Shown in pieces: positions 12,729-23,499 of a DNA stretch of 64,000 nt; within the stretch, counting starts at the first letter, position 1; each line of letters starts with the position of its first letter. Origin of the DNA: Prochilodus magdalenae (Eukaryota; Chordata; Actinopteri; Characiformes; Prochilodontidae); contig JAMWET010001633.1 of the NCBI GenBank assembly GCA_024036415.1, forward strand, positions 370,001 to 434,000, read 5' to 3'. The notes beneath the pieces were generated by a model, which ran no database searches, had not been told where the DNA came from, and saw nothing but the letters and a program-made list of their open reading frames with translations. The translations under genes and the position numbers were made by a program.

Positions 12729-12999
12729 AATTTTTGTTCTGATAGCAATGATTACAGCCTGCATTATGATTTAGAATATTATTAAAAAGTGGGCTATAGA
12801 AGTAAAAAAAAAAATACAGAAGCGCCTACAGATCTCCACCTCCAGCACTGATGGTGAAAAAACAACCACTCGAGGCGACACACTTTGGTGGTGCAACATG
12901 CCCTGCTATCAACCACCTGCTAATAACCCCTTATCAGTGTTTCATAATGCTGCAAGCATCCACAGCTGCCGCATTCCTGGGCTAGATATGGCTGGAAGT

Positions 13000-13165
13000 G
13001 CCGTAGTCCGCATGTGCCGTAAAGCAGGATTCCAAAGCCGCGGTCATGCGGGGATGCGGCAGGCGTCGCGGCAGGCTGATTAGCCTCGGTGTGTGGGGTT
13101 TGTAGAGTCTCGGCTGAGTCGCCGCGGTTAAGATAAGGCCTCCTGCAGCACGCCCGTAATCCAAA
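13000..13165. promoter_or_regulatory. small CpG cluster inside putative anos1 intron 1
   Basis: About 17 CpG dinucleotides fall in roughly 165 bp, while the flanking kilobases have few. It includes agccgcggt, ggcgtcgcgg and gtcgccgcgg. This is too short to call a promoter with certainty; an intronic enhancer or an alternative promoter is possible. A GATA word (agataagg) follows at the right edge. Confidence 0.35.
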
Positions 13166-16100
13166 CAGACCCCTCTGGGACATGGGCCAAAGCGCATACT
13201 GCTGTGGGACCGCACTCCACACATGCTGTGCACATGCTTCCAACAAGGTGAACCAAATCCAACACCTTCGCTCAGACTGTACAGCAAAAAGCAGACATTG
13301 TCCTTAGAGCACTCAAGCCAACTCAGGCCAAGTCTATTGACATGGACCTCGCTGCTAACTGCATTACTTTTCAGAACGCCATGAGGCAAAACAGTTCCCA
13401 AGCCTCTTTAGATTAACCACTATTTTACCATCATTAATGTTTCATAAAATAAAATAAAAAAACACAGTACATTCACAGGTAGGTTTGCATAGAACATACG
13501 ATTTCTCTATGGTGACCTCTGGTTTCAGTCATGAGGTAAACAATACCCATCAAAACAATCTGGGTTTTTTTTTAACATCTTAATCATTAGATAATGCTGG
13601 AATTGCAAAAAAAGGACTCTCTGTCAACATGACATTGTGCAGTTCCTAGGCAGCTTCGGTGGTGACATTGACGTAAATGAGTAACTGCATTTGAAATATA
13701 TTATGTGCATAGCAAAAACAGATGAAGCACATTCACACTGATGTCACTGCGATCCCAATGTTCCTAATAGCATTTGCAGGAATGCGCTATATCTAGCCTA
13801 CACGATAAACCAGATGGATTTTTTCCCTCGCCGGTTCAAAAAATTAATTGTTATACGTCTATAATTCACTATTCAAGGCCACGGTTATTGCACTGGGCTG
13901 TAGATAAACCGTGACAAAGTAAATCCTGTTTGACGCCATCAGAGCATGACAGCACTGCATTATCTGCATAGTTTAGCATTAAGACTGGAAGCTTCTACAT
14001 ACATTTACATACATTACATACTGGCTTTAAATGCTTCAGCATACCACACCAAGGCCTGCACAGTTATGGCTAATGCAATAAACATGACTTGAGCATGACA
14101 TGTAGTTTGCGTTAGTGTGCATTAGCATTGTCAGTCACTTAAAGCGGCATTTTGGTACTAGCATTTACAGTTATTTGCCATGCTTTGTGATCTTAAATGG
14201 TGTACCATTTTATTCCTTCACAATTCATAATGTATTATGCAAATACTGTACACCGCACAACCTTTGGGAACACCTCCACAGTAAGAAAGAAATCTTGACT
14301 GCTAGCCTAGCCACTGAGGCTAATAATTACAGACGTGAAATTTAGCTTACTAGCAGCCTTATCAACTATCTGTCTATTATTAGACAGAATTTCAAGCCTT
14401 CAGACATTCGCTACAGCTTCGCTAGAGCTTATAGTTCTCTCCAACTTTAAGACAGATCATCAGAGGGGGTATTTGTTGTGTTTAAACCTGAATATCTCAC
14501 TCTAGAGCCTACTGTATTATATCTGTAACAAGAGGGTAAGAACATTTACAGCAGTAAATGTAAAGTAGCAATGTTTACAATTTATTTTTTAAATTAATGT
14601 GCGCTCTTAGGTTTCAATGGGAACTACAGTCAAAGGAGGTGTTCAAATAACATTTCATAAATGAAAAAAAAAAGAAAAATGTGTTTCTTATTTAGGTGTA
14701 TGCAGGTAAACAATACACCAAGATGAATGATGAACATTTTGGAAACTGACCTGAAAAAAAAAATTATAATATATAATTAATATATTTATAATATGTAATT
14801 CTTTGCTTCCTGCCCTCCAACACTGGGATAGGCTGCAACACAACTGCAACCCAGAAGTATTACGTGGTTTAGAAGATGAGTAAGTGAGTGAGAGAGTAAG
14901 TTTATCTTTGTGCCGAGTGACATACGGCTCTGGTTGTTGTAAAAGAGCCAAAACTTGCTTTTTTGAGAGAAGACGGTCTCGATATGGACTGGTCAGCTGT
15001 GATGACGTTTTTTTCCTGATTCAAAACTGTGGGGAGTTTAACTTTTTTGGGTGCAATGTTCTGTGTTCCATAAACAACAGATATTTTATGACACATGGAT
15101 TTTACTTTGTAGTCTAGAACAGTTAATATATTATATGGGAAATTATTTTGTTGTACAAAATTCAATCAGAAGATCTAAACTGAGGCAAATGAAACCAGTC
15201 AAATGTAAAATTGTCAAAATCATGAGGCCAGGCACGATCTGGCAATGAGAACGTGGGTCCAAGTATGAGATATTTCAGGCTAAATGAGGGAGGTAGACTT
15301 ATTAGGAACGAACAAACCGAGCATAAAATTTAAAAAACAATCCAACAGCTTGTGAGGCAGCCCTTGAAGTAGGGAGGAGGGGATGGTGCATTCTTTACTA
15401 CTGTATGATGGACAATAAGCCTAAGTAAGTTAGCAAGGCTGTGAAGTTCCCCCAGAAAATTAAACATGTCCTATGCAAGGCAATATAACCACTACCTACT
15501 AGAGGTAGCTTTCAGAGTTATTAGAATGGACGGAAGTCCAGCTGACATCAGCTAATCACAGATAACATCATGAATAAAACCCCTGGAGAGGGGAATGTGG
15601 TGCAGCAAGTGACAAACTGAAGTTTCACAGGTTGTGAAGGTCTTGGAAAGACAGTGATCTTTCCTTTCCAACACACACTGGATCTCTTTGGTGACCTCGA
15701 AATCTCACAAATTTGTATTCAGTAGCCTGTGTTCATACTAGGAGGTGACAAGATCCATAGATCGATTCAAAATGGTCTCTTGTGGGTGTGTTTGAAGCCG
15801 CTCGTGTGTTGTCGAGTGTTGGCGTGTACAAGGTCCAGGAAATCCAGCTAGTTTAAAAATAATTATAGACGCACAAATTGTTATGGAAACTAGCCTTGTT
15901 GGCCAATTAGCATGCTGGCTATCCTGGATAGCTATCAAGTGATCTAACGTCCTAGAGATGACAACAATACACAATACTTTAATTTTCTTCAACTATATAT
16001 GTGCAAAAACACATCGTATAAACTGAGAAAAGAAGAAACAGCGGTTATGGGCTTCTCTTCCACGTTTACCACCACACTGTTGAGCATAAAAAACAAATGT

Positions 16101-18599
16101 TGGTAGGAACAAGAAGTTCAGGGAGCAGAAGCTAGTGACCCCATGGATATGACTGGTCTAAAAAAATGCAACTTTTGTAGCTTAACGCTTGTCACTAAAT
16201 TGTGATTACAAATTGTGTACTCCCATATGAAATGACTGGTTGTTTGTGGCTCTGTCGCCTGCTAATGTGAACATAGGCTTTGGCGAACGCTAAACAACAT
16301 GCTGAGATGCGCACTGTCTAGAGAGTCAGGGAAATTCAGGGGGCCATGTCTCAGAGTTACTGACTTTAAACTTTACAGGACTATAGTTTTGTTAGTTGCA
16401 AGCTGCTAACTAACTTCCTAGATAAAAAGAGCATGGAACTTGTGTATTTGCATTACTAGATCACATATTCATCAAATATTGATCTGAAATTTGTGAAAAA
16501 TAGGGATGAGTATTAAGAACTATAACCCAAATTTTAAAGACGATGAGCGCTCATACTAAAAGCCAAGACATATGCCTGTTGGCAAAGTTAAGCAAATGTT
16601 AGAACTAATTAGTGGAGTAACATACAATTCCCAAAATTGAAAATGAATTTAAGCAGCCTGCTCCTCGGAGAAAGTTCCTCTTTGTGTTGGTCGGTGTTTG
16701 AATCTGTGAAGGCTGAAACCAGGCAACATAAGTCCTCATTCATTGCGCTGTCTTCGCTAATGAAAAACGCTACACATACAAGCCGCTAACGACCACAGGG
16801 TTTGATTCCATTCCCACGTTGCTTCATATCAAAGGCCAAAGACAAGGGGACATGGCAAGACTACTTTCCAATGTTTGTCTTTCCTCGGGATTAAAACATG
16901 CATCTCTTGGGCCCGGCACATTAACCGCGAGACAGCCAGATGGGAGGAATGAAAGGCTTAATTTAAAATCTCATATATTTTATGACTCCAAATGGACCAG
17001 CAGGACCTCTCTGACACACCTTTGGCTTAATAGGTCCGCACATAAATAATCCGACATAAGGCGGATGCTTTCCAAATGCAGTGCAGAACAGAGTCCCTCT
17101 TTCACTTCACGTTAGCAGCCGCAGTGCTTTATGGCTGGGTGTTCCCCTCTTGTCTACTGTGGGAAGGTGAGAGATCGCCCATATGTGAGCGCAAATGTCC
17201 ATAAATACGTTGGTATGTGGAGATTTCATGTGAAATAACACTATAGTATTTTGCTTCACTTACAACAGCACACATTGATTATTGGTTTTGGTGATGGCCA
17301 TTGCCAGTGCCAGGTTTTTGCCATGCCCATAACCGAATGGATAAAGTGATCAATGATAAAACTAATCCAATAATGAACTGACTGGGTAAAGATATAGATG
17401 CTTTGGCCTGTTTTAAAAGGACTCTCCGGCCAAAGGAGAGGTGCCGCAGAATGGAAAACCGAATTTATGTTGGCACAGTGAATACTACATAGAACTGACA
17501 TAACATAACATAACATAACCTCAAACGCTGTTGTTCCTCCTTCGTATACAAATCTCGCATTTTCCAAGAGGGTGGTAAAATGGACTGATTCCAAAATCCT
17601 AAACTGTTACTGGACAGTCTTTACTTTTTTTAATATTTATGTTCACAGAATTTACATACGTCAACAGAGCAAGAGCAATGAAAATGGAGGATTATGTAGA
17701 AAAATCCTGGCGGTAAAAGTGATGTTGGCACCCTGACACCCATGTTTTGTACTCTTCTCAAGGAATCGACCTGTCAACAGACATGGTTGATGTTCATCTC
17801 TAAACAAGGCTGAAGTTGGCTTTGCATTTGCCAGCTTCTTAATCAAATGTTCCATTCCACCTTAAATGCTACAGCCTGTACAGACGCCAGAATCTAACTG
17901 TGGCACCATTTAAAGTGGCCATTGGGTAGCCAACTTCAGCTCCCACTTCTTTAATAAGATCCTGGACAATTTTAATTCCAAGTTGTGCTCTGCACATTTC
18001 AATCTCAAACCTCGAGCAGGCTTTGCTCAGCATTTGATGCTGGAGAGACTGAGTAGAGGAGCAGTTCTACCTTTATTAGCTTTACAACCTTAACCACAAC
18101 CTTTAAGTAAGTGCCATGGTGTGTAAATAACAACTTTAACTTACTTTGTGCTCTTGCAAAGACTGAAAGTACATAGCTAGTACACATAACATTTGCTACT
18201 GGCAAACCTCAAGTGATGTTAGCTAACTAAATGGTATGATGGCCTGGCTTATTTACAGAGGTCAAATTTTCCTGCCCGAATCTATTTCAAAATGTTGCTT
18301 CGGCATGAGCATTGCGTTGCCTCACTGTATACCAGCAAATCAGAGCAGAGGTCGTCTAAGTATTAATGACCTCACCCAAAAAAGGGATAACAGCTTTTTT
18401 CTATTTAGGGTTCTATAATGGAGTGTAAAAGTGCATCTGGACGGTTTCCCCTGACCAAAGTCACTGCTGTCTATCTAGGCATCAAACATAAATTTGAAAT
18501 TCTACATAAATGCATTAATAAATGCAACTTTAAAGATTAAGCCAACTTTCTCACGTTCTGCAGTGCTCCGATAACAGGCTCGAGATTTCGATTTTCCCA

Positions 18600-19300
18600 T
18601 ATGAAGACTCAAAGTCTCTTTTAATGATGTATCTTGAAGGTGGGAGGTGCTTTTGTTTTTACCTAGCTGGCTACTCTAGATGGAAGCCAGATAGCTAACA
18701 TCACTGCTAGGAAGTCGAACATGACATCTTTAGTTATTAGGCTTTACATCATCAGATTTCTTTGTAGTCATGTGAGTGATTCCTTATGGTGTAGAGTCTG
18801 ATAAATGCATAAAAGACATTTGACCTTCTAGTAGATCTTTCCAGTGGAAACGCTGGAGTGGATTTTTAGGGGTGGGCTGTTTGAAATGTTTTTGGATTGA
18901 TTTTGCTAGCTAGCTACTGTAGACAGAAGCCAGATAGCTAATGTAAATGCTAGAAAGTCAAATGTCTTGTATGCATGTATTAGCCTCTACATCAGAAGAA
19001 AGCATTCCCATGACTATAAAAAAAAATCAGATGATATAAAGGCTAATAAACGCAAATGTCACATTTGACTTACTAGCAGTGACGTTAGCTATCTGGCTTC
19101 CATCTACAGACTTCCATCTTCCATCAAACACTCTAGAGTGGATTTTTAGTGGTGGGCTGTTTGAAATGTTTTTGGATAGTTTATGCTAGCTGGCTAGACG
19201 GAATCCAGATAGTTAACGTCACTGCTAGGAAGCTGAAATGCACATCTGTAATTATTAGCCTTTACATCATTAGATTTCTTTATCGCTGTGGAAAAGATTC
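18600..19300. repeat. local duplications, three direct and one inverted copy
   Basis: A block containing ctagctggct, gccagatagctaac, tcactgctaggaag and a variant of ttaggctttacatcatcagat occurs near 18660-18770, 18900-18975 and 19185-19290. An inverted version (ctagcagtgacgttagctatctggcttccat) lies near 19070-19105. A second phrase, gtggatttttag followed by ggtgggctgtttgaaatg, precedes two of the copies. No transposase or terminal structure was seen. Confidence 0.7.
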
Positions 19301-19389
19301 CTCATTGTTCTTTGACGAATTTTCAAAATGGAGATTGGTTGTTGTAGCTGAGCCAACACTGATGTACGAAAACACAAAAAGGAATTAAA

Positions 19390-21480
19390 TTATGTCAAAC
19401 TGGTGAGAATGAGGGATGCAGTGCTGCTCTATAGAATACTCCATAACACAACAATAACATATTAAATGTCAGACCAACCAATCCAGACATTAAACTAGCC
19501 AGTGACCGTGATAAAAAAAAAAAGTCAAGCAAGCAAAGCTGTACAAATCATTTCTCAGATAATTAAATAATTTTAAAAACTAGTCATAGCTAATATTTGT
19601 CATTGTGAGCTTGTCATTTCAGCTATCTCTAAAGATTTTTAAGCAGTAAGATGATTTACCAAAGAAAGATAAAACAACTTCATAAACGCTTTGCTCTGTG
19701 TCTTCTCCCATCATCAGATTCATTTCCTGCCTTCATGAGGCAGAATCTTCCAGTTTAACCGCCAACACGAGCCCGAGGATGCGGTAATAAGATCCTTTAC
19801 AGGAGGCAGATCCGCCCAGCGCTACGCTAGCGAGCCATTAAAGCCTCTCAGTGGGGGTGAAGGCCCTCTTTAGCAGGAAGGTGACCCCACCACCACAGCT
19901 TCACACAGACAGCAAGGTTCCTCTGAGGAGGGTGACATTGGCATTTGGTGGCTGAGCTGGTGGGGGTATGTTTTTGCAGCTGACAAGACCTCCAATTTCC
20001 ACATGAAAGAGCTGGAAGCTCAGGGATCCTCCAGACCGGTCTATGCAGAGCACGGACAACAATTGCTTTCTATTCCAGGAGCTTCTCAACTCGCTCAACC
20101 AGCTCCTTATCAAGCTCCCTGATACATCTCATCTTAAAGCTGCACTTCCTCCACAAGCAAAGCAGAAGAAAATGAACTGCCAGGAGTTGCAAATTCAAGA
20201 GTTGCATCTCACTGTGAGAGTCTGGATTTGTTAAGGAGAAACCTCTGCCAAGATCTGAGCTTTAAACCAGATCATTAAAATTAATATAGAGCATTAATAT
20301 TCAGTTGGAGTCCCTTTTTTTGCCCAACTTAGTTTCTTTTTGGTGATGCTCTTGCATAATTTTATACGTAATATTTCACATGAACATGAAACTGGAGAAT
20401 TCCAGAGGGTTTTTTTTTTTTATTCCTCCATAATTCAGTGGTGGAGATGTAAACAAAGTCATTCCGAGTGCTTTGATGTGGATTGCTCCATTCTACAACA
20501 ACCTGCATGTACCTATTCAGCCTCAGTGGATTTCGTAAATATGCTTAAACCCAAAACCTTTTCAGAACTATAGATAAACAAGGAGTCAGATCAGGCAGGG
20601 CATACATAACAATTTCAAATGAGAATTTTTGCATTTAGAAGTTAGACGTCTGGTTCCCATCATCACCCAGTTCTCTAGAGTGGAAATCACATAGAAATAC
20701 TTCGCTTACATCTCAATGACTAACCTATGCAGAAGAAATAACTACGCTTTATGAACAGGGAGCCAATGAACAGTGGTTGTTCATAAGAGTCTGTTCAACA
20801 TGTTTGTTTTTTCTATGGTCAAACTGGCATCCACCAGCAAACCCATCTACCCCACATGAATGGTGCAAACAGGCTAAAAAGATTCCAAAAGGAAATCAAA
20901 AGACGAAGAGATCTATTGCACTGGCTTTCACTGAAGCCTTGCGAGAACATTGTGTGCGGTGAGGTGTGAAAAACAGCTCTGGACATGACGGACTCCACCG
21001 GACAAGAGGGCTTAATTCCTTTACTGCTCTTAGCCTGGTGTGAACACCACAGTGGACAAAACAACATCTGTACGGCACTTAAAACGCAATTAGGGACTTT
21101 TTTCGCACCACAGTCATCACCAGTGTCTGAACATTGGTCAAACCACATGTTGGCCAAGTACTTCAACCTTCTTTTGTTTAGTTTGTAAACAGTAACGTTA
21201 GAGATCAAGTATACAATACCAGTCGGATATTTGGACACACTTAGAGAGGAGAGTTTTCCTGATTCTCAGTGTTTTGTAACAGCAGGAAAGACATCAACAG
21301 TAATTTAATGATGACTGGAATTCTAATGTAAGAAAAACATATGTCCTAATAAAAACGTCCCTGATTCTTCACCCCTGATGCACCTTGACATCTTCATGAA
21401 ACTCCTGGCATTTCCTCATGTTCCCTCATTAGGCTTTATGAGAAGTCAAGTAAAAGGATTCACATGCTTATCATATTTAC
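19390..21480. other. non-coding, with a MITE end near 20645
   Basis: No gene is recognised. The segment at 20645-20670 (gacgtctggttcccatcatca) matches one terminal repeat of the MITE annotated at 63.07 and 37.9 kb. A 139-codon minus-strand frame (20819-21238) shows no anosmin-1 or other domain. Confidence 0.4.
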
Positions 21481-21497
21481 CATATCTTACAATATTT

Positions 21498-21532
21498 CAT
21501 ATATATATATATATATACACACACACAGGCAT

Positions 21533-21603
<71 letters not shown>
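21498..21603. repeat. (AT)n-(CA)n-(GATA)n microsatellite
   Basis: A short (AT)n and (AC)n run leads into about 17 perfect atag units. The tract lies about 0.4 kb inside the intron side of anos1 exon 1. The repetitive IYLS frames on the minus strand are artefacts. Confidence 0.95.
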
Positions 21604-21604
<1 letters not shown>

Positions 21605-21982
21605 ACCAAATTGATGTATGTACACCAAATTGAAGCAACTTATAAAGTGACAATAAATGACAATAAACAAACTTTTGACTGGTAACTTTCCCAAAAGCTC
21701 TGCTACAGCATCTAATATCAGCCATTGGCGCTGTACAGTCACTTAATAAACATTACATAATTAAACCATTCCTCCGCTCATAGCAAACAAAGTGGACAAC
21801 CTGTATGTCCAACCCAACTCAACCAACACCGTGCTGCTAAAACACCTGACCGGTCAGCCAAAATCACCACAAAGCTGTGTTTCTGTCACTTTCCCCTCTA
21901 TTAATCACCAAGCAAACGGCTGAAATCAGCAGCTCGATATGGAATTTCTCTCAGATAAATCGTCGGAAACGTTCAAATCTAC

Positions 21983-22168
21983 CTGGAAATGTTTAAAAAA
22001 CGCCGAAATGCGGGTGATGTGCAGGCTGAGGCAGCGCGAGGCGCAGCGCGCGCGGTTCACGCTGCCCGCCATCGCCGCGTCCTCGCGCCTCCCCGCGCTC
22101 GCTCCCCACAGCGCCGCCGTAATAATCCACACGCACGCGGCCAGACTGCTCGCGCTCCTAGAAGGCAT
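21983..22168 (-). CDS. anos1: anosmin-1, coding part of exon 1
   Basis: The 62 codons encode the secreted N-terminus of anosmin-1, an extracellular matrix glycoprotein needed for olfactory axon and GnRH neuron migration and a modulator of FGF signalling (known for the family). The start is the ATG at 22168, with A at -3; the frame is open further upstream but has no earlier ATG. Residues about 7-26 ([19 protein letters not shown]) form a signal peptide. Residues 36-62 contain [14 protein letters not shown] and [12 protein letters not shown], nearly identical to the human protein, including the first two cysteines of the cysteine-rich region (residues 42 and 46). The exon ends with CAG followed by GTAGAT, a good donor, where the family's exon 1 ends. 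Exon 2 (start of the rest of the Cys-rich/WAP part) is not in the window. Paralog a or b cannot be decided. Confidence 0.93.
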
Positions 22169-22265
22169 CGTCGCGCTCCGCTCTTCTCCGCTCTGCTCTG
22201 CTCGCGCCACTCCGCGCAAACTGAAGGGGAAAAGTTTTGACGGTCCCGGCACGCGAGAGCGGTCT

Positions 22266-22275
22266 GGGCGGGGCC
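22266..22275 (-). promoter_or_regulatory. anos1: GC box (Sp1/KLF type)
   Basis: gggcggggcc, about 100 bp upstream of the anos1 ATG and inside the CpG island. Confidence 0.6.
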
Positions 22276-22290
22276 ATAGCAGCGCGAGCT

Positions 22291-22295
22291 ATTGG
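22291..22295 (-). promoter_or_regulatory. anos1: CCAAT box
   Basis: ATTGG on the plus strand, so CCAAT in the anos1 orientation, about 16 bp upstream of the GC box and 125 bp upstream of the ATG. The position is typical for NF-Y sites. Confidence 0.55.
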
Positions 22296-22675
22296 AGGAG
22301 GGGCTCGCGTGGCAGGTAGCTCGCGCGGGGGGTGCTTTGAAGCCGTTCTCCTTTAGTGTTTGGAGGTAACGGTGAGGCACTTTTTACACATTGACGAGCT
22401 TTAAAGTGAATAGTAAGTCCAGTTTCTGTACATAGCCCTGCAGAAAGAGGCCTGACCACTATAAAACCTCTACAGTGTAAAGCGAGGGGAAACTTAGAGC
22501 AGCGTTTTCTTTTATTTACCAGGTAAACGACCAGACGTTTTTACTCCTACACACGCTGGGTCTTCGAACATGGCTAGGTAACTGGGCAATGACAGGGATC
22601 CTATTAATGAAGACTAAGAAAACGAATAAGTGTTTTAGCCAATGCACAACAACATTGTTATCCAAATAGATTCCT

Positions 22676-22970
22676 CTTCTCCTTCTCTTTCTTCTTCACC
22701 TTCTTCTTCTATGCCTTCTTTTATAATACTTCTTCTCCTTCTTTATCTTCTTCTTCACCTAATCTTCTTCTTCTTCTTCTTCCTCTACTACTACTTTTTC
22801 TCCTTCTACTGCTAATTCTACTTCTTTGGCTTCTCTTATGCTACTTCTTCCTTTTCTTCTTCTCCGTAAACAACTTCTATTACTTCTTCTTTATTTTCTC
22901 TTATTCTACTTCTTTTTTACATTCTCTTCTTCTTCTCCTTCTTCTTCTTCTTCTTCTTCTTCTTCTTTTT
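22676..22970. repeat. polypyrimidine (CTT)n-rich microsatellite
   Basis: Nearly 300 bp of almost pure pyrimidine on the plus strand, dominated by tct and cttctt units with few interruptions. It is GAA/GGA-rich on the anos1 sense strand and lies about 0.4 kb upstream of the promoter. Such tracts can form triplex DNA. Confidence 0.9.
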
Positions 22971-23254
22971 GAACGAGAGGTTTTTGTCTGCTAGTCAGTT
23001 TTCAAGATATCAATGCCATTCCATCTCCAGAATGTTCAGTCTGATCAGGTATGGTGTGCTTGTATACAGAACCATCTTTCACAAACACAGATAGAAAAGT
23101 GCATTTCCTATGGAAACCCAGAATGGTCATGCGACGGAACAACATTACATTCATGCTTGGGGGTCTGTCCTGAGATGTGAAGAGTGTCTGAGGGTCAAGC
23201 AAAAGTACAGCAGCTGGGCGTAAACTGCAGGACTAACGACAAAAATGTGTACCA

Positions 23255-23412
23255 ATTACCACTGGTCCTTGTTCGGGCAGCATCTGAACTCAAGATGAGT
23301 TTTAAACTCAAACCTACTTGTACTAGCCAGGAAACATTCAGCCACAGAACACTAAGCAAGGTTGTTAGGCGTTCTGGATAAGAACATCTGCTAAATTCCA
23401 TAAATGTAACTG
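23255..23412 (+). repeat. SINE-like interspersed repeat, second copy
   Basis: It has the same words and order as at 4275-4425 (cttgttcgggcagcatctgaa, ttgtactagccagg, gttctggataagaac, gctaaattccataaatgtaa). Confidence 0.65.
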
Positions 23413-23499
23413 TAGGAAGAAAAAGGAAAAGAAAGTCTATTCCACTACAGTGCAATAAGCGTATTAATGATAAGTTAGGGTGATACCTTATTGCCCACG

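Larger units (their letters stand above)
12580..18590. other. intronic non-coding DNA, largely unassigned
   Basis: Apart from the CTCF-like word at 12715 and the CpG cluster at 13.0-13.2 kb, no gene, exon or clear repeat was recognised. Minus-strand frames of 108 and 139 codons at 12920-13401 owe their length to the local high GC and show no anosmin or other domain. A short (ataac)n lies near 17500-17519. Confidence 0.4.
21990..22345 (-). promoter_or_regulatory. anos1: CpG island and promoter of anos1
   Basis: Dense CpG (runs such as gcagcgcgaggcgcagcgcg) covers exon 1 and about 180 bp upstream and ends abruptly on both sides. The 5' UTR and start site should lie between the ATG and the GC box, within about 100 bp. 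There is no TATA box at the expected place, which fits a CpG-island promoter. A divergent transcript to the right is possible but nothing coding supports it. Confidence 0.8.

Noticed and set aside
12920..13401. Minus-strand frames of 108 and 139 codons as possible anos1 exon
   Set aside because: No cysteine pattern or WAP/fibronectin motif of anosmin-1 was seen. The high GC alone explains the length.
21926..22252. Extension of the anos1 frame upstream of 22168 and downstream of 21983
   Set aside because: The upstream extension begins at GTG, not ATG. Downstream of 21983 the family similarity stops at a perfect splice donor.
21939..22319. Plus-strand frame of 126 codons and other frames (83, 107 codons) in the anos1 CpG island
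   Set aside because: They are shadows of the GC-rich exon 1 and promoter. The minus-strand anosmin-1 frame explains the conserved sequence.
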